A program made the position numbers and the translations under genes. From Caenorhabditis remanei (taxonomy: Eukaryota > Nematoda > Chromadorea > Rhabditida > Rhabditidae), in contig NC_071333.1 in NCBI RefSeq assembly GCF_010183535.1, positions 20,458,587-20,522,586 on the forward strand: a stretch of 64,000 bases of DNA, given 5' to 3'. A model generated the notes under the pieces. The model searched no databases. It saw only the letters and a list, made by a program, of their open reading frames with translations, and was not told where the DNA came from. This document shows, one piece after another, positions 22,675 to 32,424 of this stretch. Position 1 is the stretch's first letter, and each line of letters begins with the position of its first letter.

Positions 22675-23102
22675 TCGTCTATTTCTTATGCGCTTTTCCC
22701 TTTCCCTTCATACATAAAGCAGACGTGACCGCGAATTTCTCGTCTAGACACGTATCACACCAACCAGCTGATCTTTTGGTAACCTTGAGTCATGACTCAC
22801 TAACAATCACATGTCCTTACTGATGTACACTAAATAGAAATCAGATTAGACTTGGTATTTCGTCATTTTTACGAGAGCGTGTAAAAAGATGAGGGTGTCA
22901 GGAATGTTAGACAATGAAGTCAAAATGATAAGGAAAAGTACGAGAATCAAGTATAATCTGATTACATGTTTTCAGATGAGCCAACCTATGAGCAAGATGA
23001 AACCGAGAATATTGCCACCGCAATTGCACAACAGTGCTCCTTATTTTGTGCAGCAAACTTCCGGAATTCTCCACAAATTTCTGCTGAGGACGTTGAAGAT
23101 TA
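22675..23102 (+). pseudogene. Upstream block copy 5 plus terminal exon of an unknown gene
   Basis: 22675-22840 is a diverged copy of the second upstream block (GACGTGACCGCGAATTTC, GATCTTTTGGTAACCTTGAG, GACTCACTAACAATCAC). An exon follows the acceptor ATGTTTTCAG at 22976-23102. In phase 1 it encodes DEPTYEQDETENIATAIAQQ then CSLFCAANFRNSPQISAEDV-ED and stops. Frame choice rests on this being the only protein-like frame. AATAAA is at 23233. The 5' exons were not identified; 22889-22975 is open but unconvincing. Not recognised; it may be a fragment rather than a functional gene. Confidence 0.4.
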
Positions 23103-23479
23103 ATTAAAAGTTGGGGTCGTCATGGAAAAGGTTGTATGTAGCTGAAGAACCTGATTTGAAAGAGGTGGAAGACAAAAACAAGGAAGAAATCAAAGGAGTG
23201 CAATATTGATGCAGATCCGATACAATATGCAATAAATTTTGCAATCCAGTCATTTTTTCTATAATAAACCAGTAATGAATAAACCAATGTTTTTCTTGTG
23301 CGCTCTCATAGAATGTGAGCAAGCCCATGTATTTGCGAGTCATGAGTCTTATTGTGACTTCACAAAAGTCCTTTGTCGCAGAGGGACAAGTATTCTAGCT
23401 GTTGATCACAAAATGTGTCATTCATAAAAGAGAGAGAATGAGAGAGTGCAGAGATAGAGCCCGGTGAATACTTAAACAT

Positions 23480-23835
23480 AATAATGAAGGTCGAATAAAG
23501 GGTACACAGTGACACAGTGCCATGAAGTGTTATGAGGTCACAGTGAAATTGTTAACACAAATCTGTTTGGCTGATGTGCACCTGGAAAGTAAACAAGACT
23601 AGAGACAATGGTAGAGAAAGAAGACGCAGATAGACGAGAGAGAACGAGAGAACAGTAGAAGGAGGAGGAACTTGGGAACAGAAGAGGGCGGAGCTTGGGA
23701 ACAGTATAAAAAGGAAACGACCGAGAGGCAATTCATACGTCTCTGAGAATCGCTACCAGTATGCGATTCGCCCCTATTATGTATATTCTATGATTTTTTT
23801 TGAGTTTTAATTGTTTTTTTTTGTTATGGTGACAG
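23480..23835 (+). promoter_or_regulatory. Promoter block P5 with leader exon
   Basis: ACACAGTGCCATGAAGTGTTATGAGG and CTAGAGACAATGG...GACGCAGATAGACGAGAG are followed by GC box AGGGCGGAGCTTGGG (23684), TATA box GTATAAAAAG (23704) and initiator GAGAGGCAATTCATACGTCT. The leader exon ends at 23835 (GTGACAG before GTTAGTTGTGGG), exactly as in P2. Here the next acceptor (TTTTTAG, 23886) lies only 51 bp downstream, so the leader-to-body splice is visible. Confidence 0.65.
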
Positions 23836-23886
23836 GTTAGTTGTGGGATGAACCCGTTTAAAATATACCAATATCCTTTTTAGTTT

Positions 23887-24640
23887 TTCCTCTGGATCCA
23901 AGCAACTCGATGAACTGGTCAGGAGGATCTGACATTCCTGACACAGTTCCAATCATCGAGCCAACGCCAGACTACCAGAGCGAAGGAGAGCTCCGGAAGT
24001 ACCGAACTAAGCGGATGAGGGCAGCTGGGAAAATTCAAATCCCCGCTTCACTGCTGCCAGGTACTCGGGAGTATCACTGATTGTACCTCGCCGCGATGAA
24101 GAATGCTGGACAGTCGGCAGTTTACAAGGATGCAAAGATGAGTGAGTTTATTCTGAAGAGCAGTGGTCACACAAACACAGCTTCTGAATTTCAGCACTCC
24201 GCTCATCCATCTTCGACCCACACAGCGCAGCAACTCTGCACCAACAGTTATAGAAGTTGGAGACGCAGTCAGAAGATCAAGCTGGAAACGATCAGTGAGT
24301 TTGAATAACATAATTCTTATGCTGAAACACTGTGTATTTCCAGAAAGAGACTGAAAAGAAAGAGTGGATTGTTCGGGCATCGAACCTGCTGAATGAGCAC
24401 TATGCTCAGTCGAGAGCTGGATACATTGTGCTGAAGCGGTAGATGGAAAGAAGAAAAATGTTGAGAGACGATTTGGAATGAATAGAAGTGAAGCTGATAC
24501 GACAAGAGGTAAAAACTGACACAGTATGACTCACAGACATCCTATTTTTATTATCTTTTTCAGAAAGTGAAAGAAACAAAGTTCGACATGGAAGCGGAAT
24601 TGGCGGACAAAGACTTTTTAAAAAATTATTATGTCAAAAT
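23887..24640 (+). pseudogene. Broken spliced gene of unknown family, at least four stops
   Basis: After the P5 leader the frame reads PLDPSNSMNWSGGSDIPDTV, PIIEPTPDYQSEGELRKYRT, KRMRAAGKIQIPASLLPGTR, then TGA (24078-24080), LAAMKNAGQSAVYKDAKM (exon end about 24139), LRSSIFDPHSAATLHQQL, TAG (24251-24253) and KLETQSEDQAGND. The next exon gives KEWIVRASNLLNEHYAQSRA, YIVLKR, TAG (24440-24442), MERRKMLRDDLE, TGA (24479-24481) and IEVKLIRQE. The last exon gives KVKETKFDMEAELADKD. Splice sites look intact. Without the stops the protein would be about 200 aa with a helical C-terminal half. I could not assign it to a family with confidence. Confidence 0.6.
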
Positions 24641-24709
24641 AAACAGTTGTTTTGAAAGTCCCTGTGTTCAGTTGTGTACTCTCAAAGTAGTAGGGAAGTA
24701 CAGAATACT

Positions 24710-25130
24710 ATTAGAGTAATTGACAAAAGATACATAAGATAACTCAGAAAATAGACGAAAAAACGGGAAATGCAGTTCTCATGGTCTTTCTTGGTGTCGT
24801 TTTTAGCTTCCACTCGTCATCGTCGTCCTCCCCCTTTTAGTGATTTTCGTATTTTTATAGTTTGGAGTTTTCTCTCTATCTGAGCTATAAGATATTCCCT
24901 CCGCCTAGGTTCTTTTTCGATCGCATTTCTGAACTTCTCATGGTGTCTAAAATAAACGTCATCATTCCTCTTAGAAAATAATGGAAGCGATTTTGTAGAA
25001 TAGATATTGCAACAATGGGCGCAGCGAGCGCGCAAAACTGAGATGCAGGGAAAGAGAGGAAACATCAGATTGCATAATAAAAAAGTGTTTCGGAATGAGA
25101 GAACGGAAAGAGGACGGTCGATCGTTCAGA
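24710..25130. repeat. Duplicated intergenic block, copy of 29815-30260
   Basis: Shared landmarks are GATACATAAGATAACTCAGA, GCAGTTCTCAT, TGGTGTCGTTTT, TCGTCAT.GTCGT, TCCGCCTAGGTT, GCAACAATGGGCG.AGCGAGCGCGCAA and GGTAGTTGA.TAGA.TATTGGA. Both copies precede a Q block and then a gene body. On the minus strand both keep an acidic Glu/Asp/Asn codon stretch (EDDDDE here, EENDNDE in the other), suggesting a former minus-strand gene end. Confidence 0.65.
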
Positions 25131-25503
25131 AAAATGTTCGCAAGAGGGGAAATGTAGAAGTATGGAAAGTTATATTCAAAGGGTAGTTGAATAGAATATT
25201 GGAACCAAGAAAAAGTAAGTCAACGTTACAAAACTTCAGACTTGCAATATTTCGGGTCCGCCGGAATTTGAATTTTTGAACTTATTTCACTACAACTCTT
25301 GTTTGCAAAATTTAATTCAGAAAATTTTGCCAATTTTTTCTCAAGTATATTTCTAAAAACCTTTAAAACCTACATAAAATCGTTCTTAAGAATTTTTTCC
25401 CTAACAAATCAAAAACATTTTCGAAAACATTTATTGAATTTACTTATAATCGTTGGAACTTCTGTCTGTATTCTTCTGTCTGTATTCAGTACAACAAATC
25501 TTA

Positions 25504-25855
25504 AAACGCGACGAATGCGAGCCAGACTAAGAAAGAGGAGGCGCAGGTGACACATAACGCTCGCTCTATTGAACCAAGAAGCAAACGAAGGGTGTACATG
25601 GGCTATACGAATACGCTTATGCATATGTATCCTCCTCTCCCCGTTTGAGCGACTATGACTGCTCTTCACTTCTAAAAAACGCGACATAGACGCGCCAGAT
25701 CAAAGAAGAAGGAGAGGCAGGTGGCATAGACCACAGAAAACGCGCTCCATTGAACCAACAAGCAAACAGAGAGTGTCCATGAGTTATACGAACACTTCTA
25801 TGCATATGTAATCCTCTTCCCCTTTGGTTAGCTACTGAATGCTTTCCTCCCCCAA
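25504..25855 (+). promoter_or_regulatory. Upstream block Q, two tandem copies
   Basis: Two adjacent copies (25504-25665 and 25679-25855) share ACGCGACATAGACGCGCCAGA, AAGAAGGAGAGGCAGGTG.CA, CGCTC.ATTGAACCAACAAGCAAAC, TATACGAACACT and TATGCATATGTA. Further copies are at 30709-30870 and 49072-49225, each 250-470 bp upstream of a different gene body. No TATA box was identified; the TATGCATATGTA core is near-palindromic. Promoter function is inferred from position. Confidence 0.55.
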
Positions 25856-26496
25856 CTTTTCTGAGTTTTTCTTCAAAGAACTCACTATTTTTATTAAGTT
25901 CTAAAAAGTGGTGAGTGATTAAATTTGAAATTGCATTTTAAAAACTGCTTTTGAGAAAAAAAAACTTTTTTATTTTTGAATTCTAAAAGTCTTATTTGTG
26001 AGCTTTGTCATATATTGTTTGGATTTTTTCGGAAAGTTGCCATCGCATATTCTTAGAACGTTGTGTAGGCATTACTAGTTGTCGGAAACCAAAATATTAG
26101 TCAAAATTAAGGTACGAAATTAGACAAAACTAATCTAATGCTTGAAAAATTGCATTTTTGCGAAATTTTTTTCGAACAATGTCCGTTTTTTCTGAATGAT
26201 CAATATGTTTGGAGACAACACTGAAAAAGGAAAAGTTAGCGTTAGTTTTAGTTTTTTATTCAATTTCGTAAAATATAAGTTTAGGCAAACCAACTATTCT
26301 CAAGTTATCAACAAATTTTCCAGAGCCCCTGTAGGATCTCGCTACCAAGGAGCCCTTGTCATCAACTCCCGTTTCACGAGAGATGGAAATTGGAAGAAAT
26401 TCTTCAGCAAGTCTTGAAGATATCCGAAACAGAAGTACAAGCTGAACAATCCTTGGTGAGTTTCATGAGTTGGTCTAGTTAGAATAATACTGTATA

Positions 26497-26946
26497 CAGT
26501 ACTAGCCATAAAGAATGCGACATTTGCAGTTTTTAGTTGAAAGGGGTCAACTTTGTAAGTATGACAGAGCCTCCCTGATAGTCTAACGTTATTGATTGAT
26601 CATAGACTATACAAATCACAGGTAGAGCTTCATTTTTGTAGTTGTAAACTTTTTTGTACGGCACATCCTAAGAAGTTACAGGCAGTGTAAGTATACAGCT
26701 CAAACATTTATCCTTCTAGTACTGAAAAACGGCAACATTGCAAGAAAATTCTTTGACGATTGATAACTTTTTAGGATGTGCCCGTAGAAAAATGTTGTCT
26801 ACTACAAAAATGAAGCTCTACTTGTGATCTCTATATTCCATAAACAATCAATATTGTGAGACTATCAGGGAGGCCGTGTCACACTCACAAAGTTGACCCT
26901 TTTTAACTAAAAACTGCATGTGTCGCATTCTTTATGGCTTGTACTG
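26497..26946. mobile_element. Tc1/mariner-type MITE (CAGTACTAGCC termini)
   Basis: The ends TA-CAGTACTAGCCATAAAGAA and TTCTTTATGGCTTGTACTG-TA are inverted repeats of more than 50 bp (through GCGACA...CAACTTTGT). They are flanked by a TA duplication, diagnostic of Tc1/mariner insertion. The element is about 450 bp with no transposase. It sits in an intron of the broken gene at 26323. Related scraps are at 22093 and 63439. Confidence 0.8.
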
Positions 26947-27309
26947 TAGGTCACAGTCACGATGATTTCGAATCTATCTGAAAAATGCAACGTCGTTGTT
27001 GGCTGCATTCAATAAAAACCCACTTTTTCATAATTGAAAAAAATATAAATAAATGTTTCAGCTCAACATCTTGAACCAATTTCCTCTCATGAGACTCTCC
27101 GCAGTTTGCACCGTTCATGTCGGCTAATATTCAAACGCTTACAAAGGTGATTTTGGTTCAAACAGATTTTCTCTTCTAAAATGTGCTTTTTTTTAGATAA
27201 TGCCAATGACCAAGGACGAAGCAAAAGCGCCATCCAATTTCGTCATTCATGCTCTCAACTAGTTTTCCGATTTACACAAAAAAGGTAGGTTCTTGAATAT
27301 TGGCCGAAC

Positions 27310-29537
27310 GAGATCATATTTTTTGAAGTGAATGGATAATATTCTCAGTTATTGCCCCACCACTTCTGCCAAATATGATAAGTTTATTGATGTTGTCTCC
27401 ATCCTTGTCTCTATTCACACCCCCAAGTTTTTCATCCGTCGCCCTAAACCACCCCACAATCTTATCCGTCAGCTTAGGCGTGCCCGACTTCACCTCACCA
27501 GACTTATCAATCGTCCCAATTCTTCCCCCTATCTCACCCAACACTATCGTGATCGGGTTCACAATTTATCCAAGTCTTTTACCAAAACCTCCTCCAAACT
27601 GGAACGCGCCATCCTCTCCACTCCCCACTCCAAATCCGCTCGCGCTCTTATTTCCAAACGTATTAAGTCTTCCTCACCCATCCCCACTCTTCTTGTCAAT
27701 GGCTCCTCACTCACTACAGACCCTTCTAAAGCTTTTGCTTTCTCGGCCGAATTTAGTAAAAATTTCAACCTCTCCCCATCTTCCTCACCTCCTATTTTTG
27801 CACCTCATTCTCACTCAAATTCTGAGCCTTCCCCGACTGAATTGTTCTCTCCCTGGGCTATTGAACTTGCACTTTCTAAACTTCCCCCTCGTTGTGGTTT
27901 CTCCCCCCATCTCATCAATTACTTCATTATTAAATACTGTGCCACATCTCTTGCCCTCCCCCTCTCTATTATTTATACTAGTTCTTTTGAATCCTCTCAA
28001 GTCCCTAATGCTTGGAAACACGCCACTGTCATTCCTATCTTTAAAAAAGGTATCTCCTCCAACCCCAGTAACTATCGCCCCATATCCCTCACCGATCCTT
28101 TCGCCCGTATTTTCGAGCGTATTATCTGTAGATATCTTGTTGTCTCCTTTAGCCACAAATTCAACCCCTATCAATTTGGTTTCCTTCCCCGTCGTTCTTG
28201 TACGTCTTCTCTAATTTACTCTATATCGGCCTACAAATCCATCCTCAAATCTCACAAAACCCTTGATATTATATTGTTCGACTTCCAGAAAGCCTTTGAT
28301 AAGGTTGATCACCAACTTCTTATTGCCAAACTCCACTCTTTTGGTGTCCCCTCCCTTATTATTAACTGGTTTGCTGATTTCCTGAGTAACCGTTCCTATT
28401 CTGTCATGGTAAACGGTCATATTGACCCCTCTATTTCCCTCATCCCTTCCGGTGTTCCACAAGGCACATGCAGTGGTCCCCTCCTGTTTCTCATATTTAT
28501 CAATGACCTCCTCTCCTCTTTCCCTCCCGACCTCCATTTCTGTGCCTTTGCTGATGATGTCAAAATATTCTCCCACAGCCCCTCTCTCCTCCAATCTGGC
28601 ATTGATACTTTAGTTTCTTGGGCTAACACAAACCTTCTTCCTCTAGCCCCTTCCAAAACCACTTTGCTCCGCCTTGGTTCTCATAACATGTCCCATTCTT
28701 ATCACATTGACTCCTTCTCCATTCCCGACTCTCCCGTTGTTAGAGATCTCGGTCTCCTCACCGACCCTAAACTCAAGTTCCGCGCCCACATCACCCGCAC
28801 TGTCAATCTCTCTCTTCTCAGGTGTAACCAACTATTTAAGTCCTTTAAATCACTCTCTCCCAATTTCTACATTTCTTTGTTTAAAACATATGTCCTCCCT
28901 CTCCTGGAGTACTGTTGCACAGTATATTCCCCTCCTGCATCCAGCCTCCTTTCTCACTCTCTTGAAAAACCCCTCCGTCTCTACTCTCGTAAAGTCTTAC
29001 AACGCTGTAACATCTCCTTTTCCTCATACCCCCACCGTCTCGAAATTCTTAACCTTGTCTCCCTTAGGCACCGCCGACTTAAATCCCAACTTCTCCTACT
29101 TTATAACTTCATTAGTGGTGCCACATATTTCCCCCACCTCAATTATCATGTTAAAATCTCCCAATCCCCTCGTCGTCCCATGACGTTAATTTGCTGCCAT
29201 CCTTCTATCCCCGATTTTTTTGCTTCCACCATTCCAATTTGGAATGCGATTACTACTAATGTCCCCCAATTCCTCCCTCCATCTAAATTCGAAACCCTCC
29301 TTAACTCCGCTATTACTCGTTTTTAGTATTTCAATTAATTGCCTGTTTTCCCCCGGTTTTCTTCTCTTAACTTGCTAACTTCATTAATTTTCTCCCGGTT
29401 ATTTTACCCCTTATTCCAATTCTCTCACATTTTCCTTCATATGTTACTAGTCCATCTCGTGAGGGATGTATCTAGTCTCCCCCTTTCTTAATGTTTTTTT
29501 TTCTCTGTTATTCTATTTGTCAATAAATATATATATA
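27310..29537 (+). mobile_element. 5'-truncated non-LTR retrotransposon (CR1/Jockey-like LINE)
   Basis: The inserted body has base use unlike its surroundings: very pyrimidine-rich on the plus strand. It contains an RT ORF, a 3' untranslated stretch and a terminal TATATATAT/AATAAATATA tract near 29523-29537. Host intron sequence resumes with GTGAACAAGGTG...TTTACAG. The 5' boundary is approximate (27290-27335). The upstream endonuclease ORF expected of this class is missing, indicating 5' truncation typical of LINE insertion. No target-site duplication could be read with confidence. Confidence 0.85.
27332..29326 (+). CDS. Reverse transcriptase ORF of a LINE, 664 codons intact
   Basis: Uninterrupted ORF with RT-domain landmarks in order. 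YRPISLTDPFARIFERII is near residue 245. FDFQKAFDKVDHQLLIAKLH (motif A) is near 315. NGHIDPSISLIPSGVPQGTC with GPLLFLIFINDL (motif B) is near 365-390. The catalytic FADD in CAFADDVKIF is near 404-410. VVRDLGLLTDPKLKFRAHIT then FKTYVLPLLEYC follow. The C-terminal segment LRHRRLKSQLLLLYNFISG is typical of CR1/Jockey-clade elements. RT copies the element RNA into DNA by target-primed reverse transcription. The apurinic endonuclease domain is absent, so this copy should not be autonomous. The lack of any stop suggests recent insertion. The chosen ATG is simply the first in frame; the natural ORF probably begins upstream of the truncation. Confidence 0.9.
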   Translation: MDNILSYCPTTSAKYDKFIDVVSILVSIHTPKFFIRRPKPPHNLIRQLRRARLHLTRLINRPNSSPYLTQHYRDRVHNLSKSFTKTSSKLERAILSTPHSKSARALISKRIKSSSPIPTLLVNGSSLTTDPSKAFAFSAEFSKNFNLSPSSSPPIFAPHSHSNSEPSPTELFSPWAIELALSKLPPRCGFSPHLINYFIIKYCATSLALPLSIIYTSSFESSQVPNAWKHATVIPIFKKGISSNPSNYRPISLTDPFARIFERIICRYLVVSFSHKFNPYQFGFLPRRSCTSSLIYSISAYKSILKSHKTLDIILFDFQKAFDKVDHQLLIAKLHSFGVPSLIINWFADFLSNRSYSVMVNGHIDPSISLIPSGVPQGTCSGPLLFLIFINDLLSSFPPDLHFCAFADDVKIFSHSPSLLQSGIDTLVSWANTNLLPLAPSKTTLLRLGSHNMSHSYHIDSFSIPDSPVVRDLGLLTDPKLKFRAHITRTVNLSLLRCNQLFKSFKSLSPNFYISLFKTYVLPLLEYCCTVYSPPASSLLSHSLEKPLRLYSRKVLQRCNISFSSYPHRLEILNLVSLRHRRLKSQLLLLYNFISGATYFPHLNYHVKISQSPRRPMTLICCHPSIPDFFASTIPIWNAITTNVPQFLPPSKFETLLNSAITRF

Positions 29538-29814
29538 ATGTGAACAAGGTGTTTCTCTTTACAGGTGTCAATATCACTGCGGAAGAAATCATCGCTATCC
29601 TGGTCTACAATCTTCATGATGCATTCGCTTGCTGTTATACAGTCGCAAGTTTCAAAACGATTCTGAAGGCTCGATTGACAATTTTCCTTATTTTTTTGTT
29701 TCCTTATCAGCAACTGACTCGATAATTGCTGACTACAATTAATCCGATGTCCTATAAAAAATTATAATAAATTTTTTGAGAAAACTCCTGTTTTCAGTTT
29801 TTCCGGGATATACA

Positions 29815-30260
29815 AAATACGATATGGAGTAATTAATATAAGATACATAAGACAACTCAGAAAAGAGTTTAAATAAAGACGATCTAGTTTCGGGTAGCAG
29901 ATCGGAATTTGCAGTTCTCATACACAATTGTCTTTTTTAGTGTCGTTTTGGCTTTTTTTCTATTGGCTCGTCATTGTCGTTTTCCTCCTTCTTATGAATA
30001 ATTGCACTTTTGTAGTTTGGAGTTTTTTCGTTGGAGTCTACCTCTGGTGACTTGCCCTCTCCGCCTAGGTTAGTTTTCGATTCTATTCCTGAGCTCCTCA
30101 TCACGCGGCTGTATAATGGAAATGTCATCAATACTATGGAAACGATTTCATGACATAGATTGCGCAACAATGGGGGGCCGCGAGCGCGCAATACTCAGAT
30201 GCAAGAAAAAAGAGGAAACAGGAGATTTCATAAAAAGTTCTTGGGAAAAAGGAGAGTAGA
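29815..30260. repeat. Duplicated intergenic block, copy of 24710-25130
   Basis: Same landmarks as 24710-25130, in the same order and again followed by a Q block and a gene body. The two genes at 26323 and 31120 therefore share at least 1.1 kb of upstream duplicated DNA. Confidence 0.65.
29937..30191 (-). CDS. Candidate small minus-strand ORF with charged C-terminus
   Basis: An 84-codon minus-strand frame ends in TPNYKSAIIHKKEENDNDEP-IEKKPKRH. The charged tail is partly conserved in the paralogous block at 24780-24830, where it reads as EDDDDEW..LKT in one frame. Other parts are frameshifted between copies. It may be the last exon of a decayed gene or a chance frame in a conserved repeat. Low confidence. 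Confidence 0.2.
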   Translation of the reverse strand: MRARGPPLLRNLCHEIVSIVLMTFPLYSRVMRSSGIESKTNLGGEGKSPEVDSNEKTPNYKSAIIHKKEENDNDEPIEKKPKRH

Positions 30261-30708
30261 TTGTTTAGAAAGTGTTTGAAAAGGGGATGTAGAATTACGG
30301 AAAGTTGTATTTAAGGGGTAGTTGAGTAGAGTATTGGAGCACAGAAAAAATAGATCAGCATCACAAAATTTCGATGACATTCGTTGTAATATGAAATATA
30401 ATTCTCTGGTATTAAGTTCCCAGTTTATCTTCAGTAGTTAACAAATTTTTGTTATGTCTTCCTATTTTAGAGATATCATTATGTAAGATAGTTATAAACG
30501 CGTCGAACGCGCACTATCTTTTTTATAGTGTTTTAAGGCCATTTTTCGAGAGTTTTGCATGATTTTAATCACTGTAACGTTTTATTACCAAGCCTGAAAC
30601 ATTCTTTCACGTTTATAATAAGAGGATTCGTACATCACTCTAGTAATTAACAACTTTTTGTTATCTCTCTCACGTCTCAAGATATTCATATAGTACACAA
30701 CATTTATA

Positions 30709-30870
30709 AACGCAACAAAGACGCGCAAATATTAAGAAGAAGGAGGGGCCGATGGACAAACAACATAGAAAACGACACCCAAAGAACAAACGAGAAAGCA
30801 GAGTGAGCATGGGCTATACGAACACTAGCCTGCATATGTAACTTTGGTTGGATACTGAATGCCTTCCTCC
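30709..30870 (+). promoter_or_regulatory. Upstream block Q, copy 3
   Basis: Contains AACGCAACAAAGACGCGC, AAGAAGGAGGGGC, AGAACAAACGAGAAAGCA, GGGCTATACGAACACTAGCC, TGCATATGTAAC and ACTGAATGCCTTCCTCCCCC, as at 25679. It lies about 250 bp upstream of the first exon of the gene at 31120. Confidence 0.55.
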
Positions 30871-31119
30871 CCCAAAAAACTCATTATTTTTATTGAATTC
30901 TAAAACAAGGTGAGTTTTCTAATCCAATTTGTGAGCTTTTTGTATTTAATTTTTGAATTTTATCAAAGTTTTGCCTTCACATAACCTTAAAAATTTAGTC
31001 GAAACTAAAATATGAAATTAGTCAAAGCAAATCTAATTCTCCAAAAGTTATTTTTTAATGGAAAAAACGTTTTTCGAGCAAAATTTTAGTTTTTTTTTTG
31101 AATTATCGATTTTTTCCAG

Positions 31120-32072
31120 GAAAATAGTGGAAAAAAACATAAGCCGTCCTGGCAAGTCATCAGAGACGTGAGTTGTGATTTTTCTATTGTAATAAATAAA
31201 GATGGTGCTGGCGGCACAATTACTCTTGGCTTAACTGAGACAGCCGAGTAGGTAATTTTAATGAATAAAACCCTTTTTCAAACTCCAAAAACTACTGATA
31301 GCTAGTAAAAACTGTAAAAACTGTTATTAGCAACTTTGAATTCAATTTCTAACTACTAAATTTCAGAGAAAAAGTGCTTGAAGAAGCAAAGAAGATCAAT
31401 AAAGCTCCTTCTGCGTTGCCCCCAATGAATGTGTTTTGGAAATAGATGTTGATGGTCCACAAGACGAAGAAAGAAGAGAACAACAAGAAAAATTGGACGT
31501 TGAAGGTAATGTCGTAATCAACGTTTCCATAACGTTTTATAAGAGTTGAATACTTTTAAATATGTTTTGGATGAGAAAATAATCTTTTTCCAGAAATTCT
31601 ATCTTTCAATTTCCAGGAGCGGAAATGCAACAAGAGCAGTTGTCTCCAAACTCGAATCGAGGAGAGATGAGCCCAGCAGCGGCGTCACCAAAATCCTCTC
31701 CGATGCCATCAGTGCCAGCCGTAAGTCGATTCTGATAAATAGAAAACTCGGTAATTTTATCATTTACAGAAAATCTCCGAACTCTCTTTGACCCGAAAAA
31801 ATCGCTGAGATCCCACAACATGCTGGATTAAAAGCAGTGACGGACAAGGACCTCTAAATCGCTTGGTGCAAACACACAGAAGAAAAGGACAAGAGTGAGT
31901 TGGTGCGTTTCGATACAGTTATTGATATCCATTTGTTGTTTTCAGACAAAGATTTGGACAAAATGAAGGAAGAGAGTTTGGGCGAACACTGGGAGTGGCT
32001 CGGCAGAGAGCTTCAGGTCTATCACGAGTTTATGGAGCAGATGAAGAAAAGTTTCATATGGTCAGAGCCATA
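31120..32072 (+). pseudogene. Broken charged protein gene, two frameshifts and one stop
   Basis: The first exon after TTTTTCCAG (31120-31168) is homologous to the first exon of the zinc-finger gene at 49479 and has the same donor GTGAGTTGTG. Downstream sequence reads VINKDGAGGTITLGLTETAE, EKVLEEAKKINKAPSALP, a frameshift near 31425, then ECVLEIDVDGPQDEERREQQ. Exon 31619-31720 gives EMQQEQLSPNSNRGEMSPAA and a Ser/Pro tail. The next exon gives KISELSLT, a one-base frameshift near 31793, EKIAEIPQHAGLKAVTDKDL, TAA near 31855, and IAWCKHTEEKDK. The last exon (31946-32072) gives KDLDKMKEESLGEHWEWLGR, ELQVYHEFMEQMKKSFIW and a TAG stop. AATAAA is near 32103. No family is recognised. Confidence 0.55.
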
Positions 32073-32424
32073 GTAAATTTAACTATACTTTCTTCTGCTC
32101 GATAATAAAAAATTATTTGAAAATATTTGAATCATGGCAGTAGTTTCTTCGGCTTATCAAGCATATGATGAGAACACGCTATCTCATTTCTTCCAGATAT
32201 ATCGAACTCACCAAATTAATCATTCAGATTAAAAGTAAAGCTTTTTTCCTCACTCCCTAGAGTATTATAGTCATGGAGGAAGTCACTTAAATGAAAACTA
32301 TTTTGAAACGGCGATTGAAACAGAGATGACTCTACTACCGTTCCGTCCTTCTTTTTGACGTGTTTACTCCCTTATCTTTCTTTTCTTACATCGTCAGTCT
32401 ACGGATATAATATATTTCTTATTT

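Larger units (their letters stand above)
26323..29724 (+). pseudogene. Broken gene of unknown family, split by a LINE
   Basis: Exon 26323-26456 is open in one frame (CHQLPFHERWKLEEILQQVL, KISETEVQAEQSL). The next exon, 27061-27147, starts LNILNQFPLMRLSAVCTVH and then needs a frameshift to continue MSANIQTLTK. It joins 27196-27284, IMPMTKDEAKAPSNFVIHAL, then N-TAG, then FSDLHKK. The following exon at 29564 resumes in phase: VNITAEEIIAILVYNLHDAF. The intron between 27284 and 29563 contains the whole retrotransposon. The protein core looks alpha-helical, but no family is recognised. One stop (27260-27262) plus one frameshift indicate a pseudogene even without the insertion. The last exon may run to the TAA at 29724. 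Confidence 0.5.

Noticed and set aside
23887..24640. Assignment of the broken gene to a spliceosomal SPF27-like family
   Set aside because: A C-terminal helical stretch looked vaguely similar, but the N-terminal landmarks do not align. Left unassigned.
27314..28831. Several minus-strand open frames opposite the reverse transcriptase
   Set aside because: They mirror the pyrimidine-rich LINE ORF, giving Gly/Glu/Arg-rich artefacts. The plus strand holds the conserved RT motifs.
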